Shown in pieces: positions 54,281 to 63,851 of a stretch of DNA of 64,000 bases. Within the stretch, counting starts at the first letter, position 1, and each line of letters begins with the position of its first letter. Location: NCBI GenBank assembly GCA_043809745.1, contig JBDROU010000067.1:10080-74079 (forward strand), read 5' to 3'. The notes below the pieces were generated by a model that was not told where the DNA came from, ran no database searches, and worked only from the letters and a program-made list of their open reading frames with translations. This stretch comes from JBDROU01 sp043809745 [NCBI: bacterium] (GTDB lineage: Bacteria > Elusimicrobiota > JBDRMW01). The position numbers and the translations under genes were made by a program.

Positions 54281-54406
54281 CTCGAGATCGCTCAAGAAGT
54301 CCCTTTGCTGCTGCAATTTCGGTCTTTAGAGCGAAGCAGTGACGCGCCTCATCTCGGCTCAAATCCCAAAATTTCGCTACGCAGAGGACTTTTTGAGAGA
54401 TCTCTA
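54281..54406 (-). repeat. Long imperfect hairpin (MITE-like or structured RNA element)
   Basis: The whole segment is one imperfect inverted repeat. The outer arms (GAGATC.CTCAA.AAGTCC on the minus strand, 54406-54384, and its complement 54282-54304) match in about 17 of 20 bases, and the pairing continues inward with AATTT and TTT.GAGC.GA around a loop near 54337-54350. It is richer in GC than the flanks. It spans the gap between the lolD stop codon and the ilvE ribosome site, with no gene of its own. It resembles a mobile hairpin element, but I cannot see other copies in this window. Confidence 0.65.
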
Positions 54407-55144
54407 ATCTTTAATGAATTTTCCATCTACCATCTTAATAATTCTATGTGCCTTTTTGGCAATACTATTATTATGCGTTACTATAATTAAGGTTGAACCG
54501 GATTCTTCCGCTTTTTCCCAAAGCAACCGCCTAATCTCCTCACCTTTTTCCTTATCTAAATTACCCGTTGGTTCATCAGCAAGTATCAGTTTTGGATGAT
54601 TAATGAGAGCACGGGCTAGAGCTGCGCGCTGCTGTTCACCTCCGGAAATCTCCGAAGGCAAAGAATTTATTCGATTCTCCAACCCCAATCTTGCAAGTAA
54701 ATCCATAGCCCTTGGATAAATAACAGACTTAGATTCACCTGCGATAAATCCCGGAAGCATTACATTTTCCAGCACAGTAAACTCATCCAGCAAATAATGA
54801 AATTGAAAAAGAAATCCTATTGCATGATTCCTTAAATTAGTTTTATCATTTTCCGAAAAGGTTTTAATATTTTTTCCAAACAAAAATAATTCTCCCTGAT
54901 TCATAGTATCAATTAACCCTAATATATGCAGAATTGTGCTTTTCCCGGCTCCTGATGGACCTATAATTGATACAATCTCACCTTCATAAGCAATCAGATC
55001 TATTCCCTTTACTACAGCAATACTCTGCTTGCCTTGTAGGAAAACCCTCCAGATTGATTCCGCCTTTATTACTATGCGCGATTCAAAATCTACATATGAA
55101 TCTGCTCTCACTTCAGTTGAAGCTATAGTGGAAAGATTACCCAT
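54404..55144 (-). CDS. lolD: Lipoprotein-releasing ABC transporter ATPase LolD
   Basis: A 246-aa ATPase of the MacB/LolD group that powers removal of lipoproteins from the inner membrane. Walker A is GPSGAGKS (62-69), Q-loop FLFQFHYLLDEFTVLENVMLPG (LolD-typical), signature ISGGEQQRAALARAL, Walker B LILADEPTGNLD, and a His-loop IVTHNNSIAKKAHR. GGAGG lies 9 nt before the ATG, within the lolC end, which it overlaps by 8 bp. The protein has an N-terminal extension of about 20 residues. Its stop codon is the first base of the hairpin element. Confidence 0.93.
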   Translation of the reverse strand: MGNLSTIASTEVRADSYVDFESRIVIKAESIWRVFLQGKQSIAVVKGIDLIAYEGEIVSIIGPSGAGKSTILHILGLIDTMNQGELFLFGKNIKTFSENDKTNLRNHAIGFLFQFHYLLDEFTVLENVMLPGFIAGESKSVIYPRAMDLLARLGLENRINSLPSEISGGEQQRAALARALINHPKLILADEPTGNLDKEKGEEIRRLLWEKAEESGSTLIIVTHNNSIAKKAHRIIKMVDGKFIKD

Positions 55145-56357
55145 ACCTTATAGCCTCCACCGGATCAATCTTTGCGGCTTTTTGTGCCGGGTATATGGTA
55201 GAAAAGAAAGCGATTATTAATGCCACAACTGTAACTACGGCCAGATCACCCCACAATAGCTTTACAGGCAATGTATCTATATAATATACATCTGCCGGAA
55301 GTTTTATAAATTTATACCTGTCTAATAATAATGAGACTACAACTCCAAGAACGCTTCCAAATAATATCCCTAATCCCCCCGTAATTAAACCTTCAAAAAT
55401 AAAAATCTTCTTTATATCCAATATTTTAGCGCCTAATGCTCTTAGTACCCCTATATCCCTGTATTTTTCCATAGTCAGCAGAAATAAGTTAGAGATTATA
55501 TTGAACGCAGCCACTAAAATAATTAGGGTCAGAATAATAAACATTACTATTTTCTCTAATTTCAAAGCAGAAAATAAATTCCTATTCATCTCTATCCAAG
55601 ACCTAACCCAGTAATCATACCCCATATAAAACGATAAACGCTCCGCCATTTTTTGCGCGTTATAAATATTCTCGATCTTTATCCCAAAACCGCTCACAGA
55701 ATCATTATAATTAAACATCTTTTGTGCTTCTGCCAGAGAGATGTACGCCAGGTTAGCATCAAACTCATACATTCCGACATGGAATATCCCGCTTACATTA
55801 AAAACTGCCATCTGAGGTAAATTTCCAAAAGGAGTGGCTATAGCATGCGGGGAAACAAGAACCACTTCATTCCCTATATCTACTCCTAGATTCTTTGCAA
55901 GTTCGAAACCTAAAACAATATTTTTCGAACCTTTAGCATCTAAGCTCTCCAAATTCCCCTTTTCCATCTGTTTGCTTAATCTGGTGGTTTTATTCTCATA
56001 ATCCGGCAAAATGCCTTTAACCACCGAACCAACATTTGCTGATCCCATCTTCAATATTCCTTGCCCGTAAACAAACGGGGATGCAGCAATCACTTCGGGA
56101 AATCTCTCAAGCCTGACAATCACATTATTTATATCAATCTTCTTATTTGTCCTGCTTGTAAGTACAAGCTCAGATTGCGTACCAAGGATCTTTTTTTGAA
56201 TATCATCCTTAAATCCATTCATTACCGAAAGGGTTATAATCAATGAAGCAACACCTAACGTAACGCCTGAAATAGCAATAACTGTAGTTAAAAGAGCAAA
56301 TACTCCTTTTTTCCTTGATTTGATATATCTCATTGCAATAAATAGTTTGTAATTCAA
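55137..56357 (-). CDS. lolC: Lipoprotein-releasing system permease LolC/LolE
   Basis: A 406-aa integral-membrane permease of the FtsX/MacB family. The N-terminal helix with GVTLGVASLIITLSVMNGFKDDIQKKILG is followed by a large periplasmic MacB-type domain (about 45-260) and three C-terminal helices (FNIISNLFLLTMEKYRDIGVLRALGA, then two more). One LolC/E gene is visible, suggesting a homodimeric LolF-like arrangement. It starts at TTG 56357, with AGGAG 6 nt upstream, one nt after the lysS stop. Confidence 0.92.
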   Translation of the reverse strand: MNYKLFIAMRYIKSRKKGVFALLTTVIAISGVTLGVASLIITLSVMNGFKDDIQKKILGTQSELVLTSRTNKKIDINNVIVRLERFPEVIAASPFVYGQGILKMGSANVGSVVKGILPDYENKTTRLSKQMEKGNLESLDAKGSKNIVLGFELAKNLGVDIGNEVVLVSPHAIATPFGNLPQMAVFNVSGIFHVGMYEFDANLAYISLAEAQKMFNYNDSVSGFGIKIENIYNAQKMAERLSFYMGYDYWVRSWIEMNRNLFSALKLEKIVMFIILTLIILVAAFNIISNLFLLTMEKYRDIGVLRALGAKILDIKKIFIFEGLITGGLGILFGSVLGVVVSLLLDRYKFIKLPADVYYIDTLPVKLLWGDLAVVTVVALIIAFFSTIYPAQKAAKIDPVEAIRYG

Positions 56358-57842
56358 TTATTTCTCCTGTCTTAAGAGCGGAAAAAATACCACTTCCCTG
56401 ATGCTTTCTATGCCGGTTATTATCATAACTAAACGGTCTATCCCAATTCCAAGCCCGCCGGTTGGTGGCATTCCGTATTCAAGAGCGCGTATATAATCAT
56501 AATCATATGCATTCAATTTTTCATCCTCATTCTTATTCTCAAGCTGCTGTTTGAAAAGCTTACTCTGTTCCATTGGATCGTTTAACTCACTATACGCATT
56601 AGCAATTTCCTCCCCCGCGATGAACAGTTCGAAACGTTCAGCAACTTCCTTTTCCCCTTCCTTAGACTTAGCTAACGGAGAAAACATTTTAGGATAATCA
56701 ATAACAAATGTTGGGTCAACTAGGTTAGGAGTAATTAACGCATCAAATATCCTGTCATATATTTTTAATACCGAAATATCCTCTTCTAAAGTTAAATTGT
56801 GTTTCTTTGCAATTTTGATTAGTTTATCTTTATTAGGAGGCAATTCCAATTTTTCGCCAACATAACGCTCGAATAGTTCTAATATGCTCACCTTTTTGAA
56901 AGGTGTTTTTATAGAAAACTCCTTACCCCGATATTTTAACTTATCAGAAATCTTCAAATCTTCCGCAAGTTTGGCAAACAACTCTTCTGTAAGCTTCATA
57001 ATACCTTCATAATCAGCCCATGCCTTATATGCTTCCAATATAGTGAATTCTGGATTATGTCTGGAATCTATGCCCTCATTTCTGAAACATCTTCCAATCT
57101 CAAAGACCCTTTCAAAACCACCAACAATAAGTCTCTTTAAATAAAGTTCCGGCGCTATTCTCAAAAAAAGCTGCATATCCAATGAATTATGGAATGTCTT
57201 AAACGGTCTAGCTATAGCTCCCCCTGGGATAGCCTGCATCTGAGGGGTTTCAACCTCTATGAAATCCAGAGACATAAGTGTCTTTCTTAATGAATCAACA
57301 ATCTTGGACCTGGTTATAAATATCTCTTTTACATGATTATTAACAATCAAATCTATATATCTTTGCCGATATCTAATCTCAACATCCTTCAATCCATGCC
57401 ACTTTTCAGGCAGCGGTCTTAAGGATTTTGATAATAAATTTATTTTTGAAACATTTATTGTTATCTCTCCTGTTCGGGTCTTAAAGCACTTTCCTTCCAC
57501 ACCTATCCAATCACCGATGTCTATACCCTTCTTAAAAATCCTATATGCATCCTCCCCTAACATATCCTCCCTAAGATACACTTGCATCTTTCCGCTGGAG
57601 TCCTGAATATGGCAAAAACAGGCCTTCCCCATTAATCGCATAGTCATTATCCGCCCTGCAATAACAACCTTTCTTTCAGGCTCATCCTTAATTATATTTT
57701 CAATTTCTTTGCTAAGGTCCGATATTAAAAATTCAACCTCGAATGCAGATGGATAAGGTGAAATACCCTGTTCAACAAGCCAATTTAGCTTCTCTTTTCT
57801 TTGTTCAATTATTTCTTCGAGTGTAGCTGATTCAGTTGTCAT
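56358..57842 (-). CDS. lysS: Lysyl-tRNA synthetase (class II)
   Basis: A 494-aa class II lysyl-tRNA synthetase. An N-terminal OB-fold anticodon-binding domain (VVIAGRIMTMRLMGKACFCHIQDSSGKMQVYL, about 60-150) is followed by the catalytic core with motif 2 (FEIGRCFRNEGIDSRHNPEF) and motif 3 (PTGGLGIGIDRLVMI). The usual length is about 500 aa. It is followed directly by the LolC gene and preceded by the receiver gene 3 nt upstream; it lacks its own good ribosome site, so coupling is likely. Confidence 0.96.
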   Translation of the reverse strand: MTTESATLEEIIEQRKEKLNWLVEQGISPYPSAFEVEFLISDLSKEIENIIKDEPERKVVIAGRIMTMRLMGKACFCHIQDSSGKMQVYLREDMLGEDAYRIFKKGIDIGDWIGVEGKCFKTRTGEITINVSKINLLSKSLRPLPEKWHGLKDVEIRYRQRYIDLIVNNHVKEIFITRSKIVDSLRKTLMSLDFIEVETPQMQAIPGGAIARPFKTFHNSLDMQLFLRIAPELYLKRLIVGGFERVFEIGRCFRNEGIDSRHNPEFTILEAYKAWADYEGIMKLTEELFAKLAEDLKISDKLKYRGKEFSIKTPFKKVSILELFERYVGEKLELPPNKDKLIKIAKKHNLTLEEDISVLKIYDRIFDALITPNLVDPTFVIDYPKMFSPLAKSKEGEKEVAERFELFIAGEEIANAYSELNDPMEQSKLFKQQLENKNEDEKLNAYDYDYIRALEYGMPPTGGLGIGIDRLVMIITGIESIREVVFFPLLRQEK

Positions 57843-57845
57843 GTT

Positions 57846-58214
57846 TTATTTTTTCCGTTCCAGGACTTCTCGTACCATTGTTCTCAACACCGCAGGTTCA
57901 AAAGGTTTGTTTACATATAAAGCAACATTTGATAAAGCTTGAAAAAGTTCCTTAGTCTTTTCCTTTGCTGTAAGAACTATTATCGGAATTTTTTTAGTTT
58001 CTAAATTCTCATACAGTTTCGAAGCTACAGAATAACCGTCTAAATTAGGCATCATCACATCAAGAATTACTAAATCAGGTTTTTCCTTTTCTACCAAAGG
58101 AAAAACCATCTCTCCATCATGCACATCAATTACGGTATGCCCGTCCCGTTCCAGCATAAATGCGAGCAGTTCACAGACATCATTATCATCATCTGCAATA
58201 ACAATAGTAGCCAT
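57846..58214 (-). CDS. Single-domain response regulator (CheY-like receiver)
   Basis: A 122-aa receiver domain. Acidic pocket D8-D10, phospho-acceptor D52 in LDVMMPNLDG, LTAK (Thr) near 81-84 and the conserved Lys in VNKPFEP near 103. There is no output domain or coiled coil. It is alone (no kinase adjacent) between prfB and lysS, 88 nt after prfB, with AAGAGGGAAG upstream. It may be part of a phosphorelay or serve pilus motility, but no partner is present here to decide. Confidence 0.85.
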   Translation of the reverse strand: MATIVIADDDNDVCELLAFMLERDGHTVIDVHDGEMVFPLVEKEKPDLVILDVMMPNLDGYSVASKLYENLETKKIPIIVLTAKEKTKELFQALSNVALYVNKPFEPAVLRTMVREVLERKK

Positions 58215-58302
58215 AATCGTCTTTTATTCTTCCCTCTTTTTTAAATAAATGCTGAATTAAACGGCAAAAATAAGCTTTACAGTGCAACTTATAGATTGTA
58301 CA

Positions 58303-59407
58303 TTATTTTTTGAGCAATTTCCAACTATGATATTCCTTAATAAGACCGTCAATGTTTCCATCCATTACCGTATCGACATTTCCTATTTCGTAACCTGTAC
58401 GATGATCCTTCACCATTTGATACGGCATAAATACATATGAACGCACCTGATTGCCCCATGCGATATCTCCCTTTTCATCGTACAATCTTTCTACCTTAGC
58501 TTTCTTCTTTTCCTGCTCTAATTGATACAGCTTCGCCTTAAGCATCTTTAAACAAGTCATCTTATTTTTATACTGAGACCTCTCATTCTGACATTGAACT
58601 ACTATCCCTGAAGGAATATGCGTAATCCTGACAGCGCTATCAGTTTTGTTTACATGCTGGCCGCCATGTCCGCTGGCCCTGTAAGTATCTACCCTCATAT
58701 CAGAATCTTTTAAATCGATTGTAATATCCTCCTCTACATCAGGTATCACATCACATGCAGCAAATGAAGTATGCCTTCGTTTGTTTGAATCAAACGGAGA
58801 TATCCTGACTAATCTATGCACCCCAATTTCCCCCTGCAGCAATCCAAATGCATATTCGCCTCTTATTATAAATGTTACCCTTTTAACCCCAGCCTCTTCC
58901 CCGGGAAGTATATCTACTATTTGACTCTTAAATCCCTTTGATTCAGCCCATCTAAGATACATCCTTAAAAGCATCTCCGCCCAATCACAAGATTCAGTCC
59001 CGCCTGCCCCCGCATGAAGCGTAATAATTGCAGGTGAATTTGAATGCTCATCAGAGAGTTTTATTTTAAAATCATATTCTGAAATTTTTATCCTCAATTC
59101 ATCAATACCCGCTATTAACTCATTTTGAAGTTCATCATCAACTTCGCTTTTAAGCAATTCCGATAACTCCTTCAAGTTAACATATTCTCTTCGCATTAAC
59201 TGGAAAGCGCTGATACTGCCCTTAATCTCATTTAATAATTTTATTTTCTCTTGAGCATGAGAGGCATCATTCCAGAAGTCTTCTTCCGAGGTCTCTAATT
59301 CAAGTTCTTTGATTTGTTTTAGTTTTTCATCAAGTTCAAAGATACCTCCTAAGCTTATTAAGAGAATCTTCTATCTTGCCTAGTTCTTCATTTATATCCT
59401 GGTTCAT
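58303..59407 (-). CDS. prfB: Peptide chain release factor 2, programmed +1 frameshift
   Basis: RF2 (367 aa) recognises UGA and UAA. The first 23 codons (MNQDINEELGKIEDSLNKLR and on) run from ATG 59407 to an in-frame UGA at 59338-59336; after a +1 shift the frame continues as ELDEKLKQIKELELETSEED and on to the stop at 58303. The full product has the SPF selectivity motif at 203-205 (ISPFDSNKRRHT) and GGQ at 248-250, matching E. coli RF2 positions closely. It starts 18 nt after lnt with no good ribosome site. Without the shift only an N-terminally truncated frame from 59196 would exist. Confidence 0.95.
59336..59350 (-). promoter_or_regulatory. RF2 programmed +1 frameshift signal
   Basis: On the minus strand the sequence is AGG AGG TAT CTT TGA, followed by A. 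The AGGAGG is an internal Shine-Dalgarno, the slip codon is CTT, and UGA is the weak stop read by RF2. The usual site is AGG GGG TAT CTT TGA C; here the SD is even stronger and the base after the stop is A, not C. The +1 shift moves CTT to TTT and GAA is read next. Confidence 0.93.
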
Positions 59408-59425
59408 AAAATATTAATTAAATAT

Positions 59426-60955
59426 TTATTTAATTTTCTTGAAGTTCACATACTGTAATCTAAACAGCAGCATAATAATTATAACTGATACAAGCATGGA
59501 AATCAAAGCAAAAATATCACCATGCATTGTATAAAATGTTCTCTTTTTTTGAACTATTTTTACCGTATGATTTAAAGACACTTTTTCAAATATTTTTGAT
59601 GATTTTTCAATTCTTCCAGATGGACTTATAAATGCTGATATTCCGGTATTAGCGCTCCTTGCAAGATTAATTCTATTCTCCACAGCGCGAAATATATTCA
59701 TTGCAAAATGCTGATACGGCGCAGAAGTGTTTAAAAACCATGCGTCGTTAGTTATATTAATGAACATATCTACATTTTGCTTCGCTAACTCTCTTGCAAT
59801 CTCAGGAAAGATGCTTTCATAACATATAGTCACACCCAAATTGTAATTATTTACTTTTAAAGGTTCATAACTCTTACCAGAAATGAATCCCCCAAATTCT
59901 TTAAGAACCGGCGCAACCTCTGTTAAATATGATTCAAATGGTATTGTTTCGCTAAAAGGCAGAAGGTGAACTTTGTCATATTGAGAGATTAGCTCGCCTT
60001 GCTGGTTATACAAAAACGCAGAGTTTAGATAACCATTTTTTTCTTTTGCCATTGAACCAATTATATGGAAAGAAGCTGTAGGTTTTATTAAATCGTTTAG
60101 CCACTTATTTATTCCATTATCAATATTCAGCAGATACGGCATCGCGGTTTCAGGCCACACCATTATATATGAACCCTGATTTACTGCAGTTCTGGCTAGT
60201 TCCCAATACGTATTTAGAATTTCATTTTCATATTTTTGGTCCCATTTTTTGTACTGATCTATAGAACCTTGAAGCAGCGCTATTTTTATCTCTTTTTCTG
60301 CATTAGATTGTTTACTCTCAAATTCTTCGTATTTATTAATTCCATATAGTAAGTTAACTAAAACTAAAACCAACCCAATTAAGCCGTACTTCCAACAGCT
60401 TATATTTTTCAACAGTATAAAAAGCAATGTGTTTATAAGAATTATAACAAAGCTAATCCCATAAACACCCCAAATATCCACACTTTGAATGGTATATAAG
60501 TTCTTCCACTGAGAATGGCCCAATAACATCCAAGGAAAACCGGAGAACAGATGCGCCCTCATAAATTCAAGAGTTACCCAAGAAGTAACTATTCCAAAAA
60601 TAAACAAAAATGTATTTCCGCCTTTTGAAATATAAGTATTAAGCAACCTCAATATTGCGCCAAAAATCCCAAAATACAAAGATAAATAGATTACTAACAG
60701 CAACCATACAAATACGCCGAAAATTATAGAACGTCCATCAGCCAAACAAGTAATTATAACCCAGTAGTAAATGCATCCATTTGCTGTCAGCCCCGTAACT
60801 AAAGTTAGAAGTATCGAAAACTTTAATCTCGTGTTTTGTACCGCAATAAGAAGCGGCACAAAACCAACCCATGCCAGAAACGGGAAATTAAACTTTGGGA
60901 ACGAAAGGAAAATTATTATCCCGCTTAATATTGATAAAAGTATCTTTAAAAGCAT
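59426..60955 (-). CDS. lnt: Apolipoprotein N-acyltransferase Lnt
   Basis: A 509-aa membrane enzyme that adds the third acyl chain to lipoproteins. About six N-terminal helices (to residue 205) are followed by a periplasmic CN-hydrolase domain with the catalytic triad E269 (WPETAMPY), K328 (YDKVHLLPFSE) and C378 (TICYESIFPE), and a C-terminal helix. It completes the path that makes PilP and Lol substrates mature. AAGG lies 6 nt before the ATG. It precedes prfB by 18 nt. Confidence 0.95.
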   Translation of the reverse strand: MLLKILLSILSGIIIFLSFPKFNFPFLAWVGFVPLLIAVQNTRLKFSILLTLVTGLTANGCIYYWVIITCLADGRSIIFGVFVWLLLVIYLSLYFGIFGAILRLLNTYISKGGNTFLFIFGIVTSWVTLEFMRAHLFSGFPWMLLGHSQWKNLYTIQSVDIWGVYGISFVIILINTLLFILLKNISCWKYGLIGLVLVLVNLLYGINKYEEFESKQSNAEKEIKIALLQGSIDQYKKWDQKYENEILNTYWELARTAVNQGSYIMVWPETAMPYLLNIDNGINKWLNDLIKPTASFHIIGSMAKEKNGYLNSAFLYNQQGELISQYDKVHLLPFSETIPFESYLTEVAPVLKEFGGFISGKSYEPLKVNNYNLGVTICYESIFPEIARELAKQNVDMFINITNDAWFLNTSAPYQHFAMNIFRAVENRINLARSANTGISAFISPSGRIEKSSKIFEKVSLNHTVKIVQKKRTFYTMHGDIFALISMLVSVIIIMLLFRLQYVNFKKIK

Positions 60956-61008
60956 AATAAACCTTAATTTTAGTTTTACAACAACTTTACTTTAACGCTG
61001 ATTTTTCA

Positions 61009-61037
61009 TTATATATAATTATGAAATTATCTGCTAA
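61009..61037 (-). promoter_or_regulatory. Candidate promoter of lnt-prfB
   Basis: TTAGCA (61037-61032) and a perfect TATAAT (61014-61009) are spaced by 17 nt on the minus strand, in the 203-bp gap after secA. Transcription would start near 61002, about 46 nt before lnt. The rest of that gap is AT-rich and I see no gene or terminator in it. Confidence 0.55.
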
Positions 61038-61158
61038 CATATTAATTCTCATCTATATTACTTATTTTTGATATATTCAATTGAAAATAAGAGGTCTAAG
61101 ATTTAAACCTAAAAAAAATCAAAAAAATATTATGGATTTGTTACAGGAAGTTTATAAT

Positions 61159-63816
61159 TTATATACCGCAGCACTTTTTATACTTTTTGCCTGAACCGCA
61201 CGGGCACGGATCATTTCTGCCTATCTTTTTGTTTAACGCTGAGGAAGGCTGCACGACCGGCCTTTTGCTTCCGACCGAGCCTCCTTGGGAAGGAAGCGCT
61301 TGCGGCGCCGAATTTAATCCAACCTGGGCCAACTCCGGCTTTTCAGCGCGAATCGGTGTTTGCCTTCTCACTGTTTGGGGCGCTAATCTTATCTTAAACA
61401 GGTAATCTACAGTTTCTTCTCTAATTCGACCCATCATCTGCGAAAAGAGATTAAAGGATTCCTGTTTGAACTCATTAATCGGATCCTTATGCCCATAGGC
61501 CCTCAGACCCACCCCTCTTCTCAACTGGTCTAAATCGTATAAATGGTCCTTCCAGCAATTATCAAGCACCTGCAGCAAGATGATTCTTTGTATATGCTCT
61601 AACCCTTCAACTCCAAGATCCTCTTTTCTTGCATCGTACATTATAAATATACTTTTAGTGATCAACTCTTGGAATTCTTCCCTATCAAACTCCTCAATCT
61701 TTTTACCTTCCAGATCAAGCTCAATATTAAAAGTCCTTTTTAACCAGAGGGATAAACTGGATATATTCCATTGTTCAGGATACACCTTTTCCGGCGCCCA
61801 AACATCGATTTTGTCTTGTATAGATTCATTTATAATATCCTTCACCTGCTGGGTTACATCTTCCCCATCTAATATATCATTGCGCAAATCATAAATAGCT
61901 TCACGCTGTTTATTCATTACATTATCAAACTCAATTAACTGTTTACGGATGTCAAAATTCATCGCCTCAACTTTTCTTTGCGCATTCTCTATAGCTCTGC
62001 TTATCCAAGGATGCTGAATATCTTCTCCATCCTTTAATCCAAGTTTTGACATCAATCCAGCAATACGCTCAGAACCGAATAAACGCATTAACTCGTCGTC
62101 TAATGCTAAATAAAAACGCGATGAACCGGGATCCCCCTGTCTGCCGGTTCTCCCTCTTAACTGATTGTCTATGCGTCTTGCTTCATGTCGTTCGGTTCCT
62201 AATACATGCAAACCGCCAATGTTAATTATCTCTTTCCCTTCTTCCTCATTAGGCGGGCTGCCTCCTAATACGATATCAGTTCCTCGTCCTGCCATATTAG
62301 TTGCTACGGTAACACCTCTTTTCTTTCCGGCCTGAGCTATAATTTGAGCTTCAGTCTCATGGAATTTCGCATTCAATAACTGATGCGGGATTCCCTTCCT
62401 TCTCAAAAGACCTGATAATTTTTCGTTCTTTTCAATTGACCGTGTACCAACTAATACCGGCCTGCCAAGTTTCCATAACTCTTCTATATCCTTAACAATA
62501 GCATCATATTTTTCTTTTTCGGTTTTGTAGATTACATCCGCATGATCAATTCTGATCATCGGCTTGTTTGTTGGTATTACTACTACATCCAACTTGTATA
62601 TTTCCCAAAACTCCGGGGCCTCTGTTATGGCCGTTCCGGTCATACCCCCGAGTTTGTTATACAACCTGAAAAAATTTTGAAACGTTATTGTTGCAAGTGT
62701 CTGGTTCTCTTCTGCGATCCTCATGTTTTCTTTAGCTTCAACCGCTTGATGCAGACCTTCGCTCCAGCGCCTGCCGGGCATCAAACGTCCTGTAAACTCA
62801 TCGACAATCACAACCTCTCCATCCTTTATTACATAATCTACATCCCTGCGAAAAAGGTTATGAGCTTTCAAAGCCTGATTAATATGATGGACCCATTCAG
62901 ATTGAATATCATCATACAAATTCTCAATACCCAAAAGATTTTCACATTTAGTCGAACCCTGTTCTGTTAAAGTGGCAGTATGCGCTTTTTCATCTATAAC
63001 ATAATCATAACCTTCAGCCAGATTAATCCCCTTATATTTTGCTTCAATCTCCTCTTGTTCAGTTACAACACGACCTTTCAATCTGGGTATAAGTTTATTA
63101 ATGATATAATATTTATCCGTTGATTCCTCCGCTGGGCCCGAAATTATAAGCGGGGTCCTGGCTTCATCAATTAATATTGAGTCAACCTCATCTATAATCG
63201 CGAAATTTAATTCATTCATCACCCTATCTTCTTTGCTTATCACCATGTTGTCGCGCAAATAATCAAAACCAATCTCGTTATTCGTAATAAAAGTTACATC
63301 ACACTTATATGCCTCTCTTCTCTCATCATTTTTACTATCATGTTGAATATAGCCCACCTTAAGCCCAAGAAACTCATAAATCGGTCCCATCCAATAACGA
63401 TCTCTTCTGGCCAAATAATCATTAACAGTTACGACATGTACACCTTTCCCGGTTAACGCATTCAAATATACAGGGAGTGTAGCAACCAATGTCTTACCCT
63501 CACCGGTTCTCATCTCAGCAATCTTTCCGGTATGAAGCGTTAGTCCACCCATCAATTGGACATCAAAATGTCTTAAACCTATGGTTCTCTTGGATGTCTC
63601 CCTTACAACTGCAAAGGCTTCGGGCAGTATATCATCAAGAACTTCTCCATTGGATAGTCTACTCTTAAAATGGTGTGTTTTTGAGCGTAATTCTTCATCA
63701 GACAATTTTGATATTTCATCTTCCAAACTGTTAATCTGACTAACAATTGGAGATAACTTTCTTATATTTCGCTCATTTTGAGAGCCAAAAATTGAATTGA
63801 TTATATTTTTAAGCAT
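61159..63816 (-). CDS. secA: Preprotein translocase motor SecA
   Basis: An 885-aa DEAD-like motor that drives Sec export. It starts [20 protein letters not shown] in the canonical way. Walker A is RTGEGKT (103-109), DEVD is at 209-212, and the helicase core includes [13 protein letters not shown] and [21 protein letters not shown]. The C-terminus is a zinc-binding tail with CxC and CC (C871, C873, C882, C883), which binds SecB or membranes. The gene ends before a 203-bp gap. No ribosome site lies before the ATG. Confidence 0.97.
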   Translation of the reverse strand: MLKNIINSIFGSQNERNIRKLSPIVSQINSLEDEISKLSDEELRSKTHHFKSRLSNGEVLDDILPEAFAVVRETSKRTIGLRHFDVQLMGGLTLHTGKIAEMRTGEGKTLVATLPVYLNALTGKGVHVVTVNDYLARRDRYWMGPIYEFLGLKVGYIQHDSKNDERREAYKCDVTFITNNEIGFDYLRDNMVISKEDRVMNELNFAIIDEVDSILIDEARTPLIISGPAEESTDKYYIINKLIPRLKGRVVTEQEEIEAKYKGINLAEGYDYVIDEKAHTATLTEQGSTKCENLLGIENLYDDIQSEWVHHINQALKAHNLFRRDVDYVIKDGEVVIVDEFTGRLMPGRRWSEGLHQAVEAKENMRIAEENQTLATITFQNFFRLYNKLGGMTGTAITEAPEFWEIYKLDVVVIPTNKPMIRIDHADVIYKTEKEKYDAIVKDIEELWKLGRPVLVGTRSIEKNEKLSGLLRRKGIPHQLLNAKFHETEAQIIAQAGKKRGVTVATNMAGRGTDIVLGGSPPNEEEGKEIINIGGLHVLGTERHEARRIDNQLRGRTGRQGDPGSSRFYLALDDELMRLFGSERIAGLMSKLGLKDGEDIQHPWISRAIENAQRKVEAMNFDIRKQLIEFDNVMNKQREAIYDLRNDILDGEDVTQQVKDIINESIQDKIDVWAPEKVYPEQWNISSLSLWLKRTFNIELDLEGKKIEEFDREEFQELITKSIFIMYDARKEDLGVEGLEHIQRIILLQVLDNCWKDHLYDLDQLRRGVGLRAYGHKDPINEFKQESFNLFSQMMGRIREETVDYLFKIRLAPQTVRRQTPIRAEKPELAQVGLNSAPQALPSQGGSVGSKRPVVQPSSALNKKIGRNDPCPCGSGKKYKKCCGI

Positions 63817-63822
63817 ATGTAG

Positions 63823-63851
63823 ATAATATCATAAACGCTTTTTTATTTCAA
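63823..63851 (-). promoter_or_regulatory. Promoter of secA, leaderless
   Basis: TTGAAA (63851-63846) and TATTAT (63828-63823) are spaced by 17 nt on the minus strand. With +1 seven bases beyond the -10, transcription begins at 63816, the A of the secA ATG. No Shine-Dalgarno exists between. A short inverted repeat TTACAC/GTGTAA lies just upstream (about 63871-63901). Confidence 0.65.

Noticed and set aside
54267-54362. N-terminal extension of the class IV aminotransferase
   Set aside because: It begins with TTG inside the long hairpin element, and the ATG at 54266 has a perfectly placed AGGAG.
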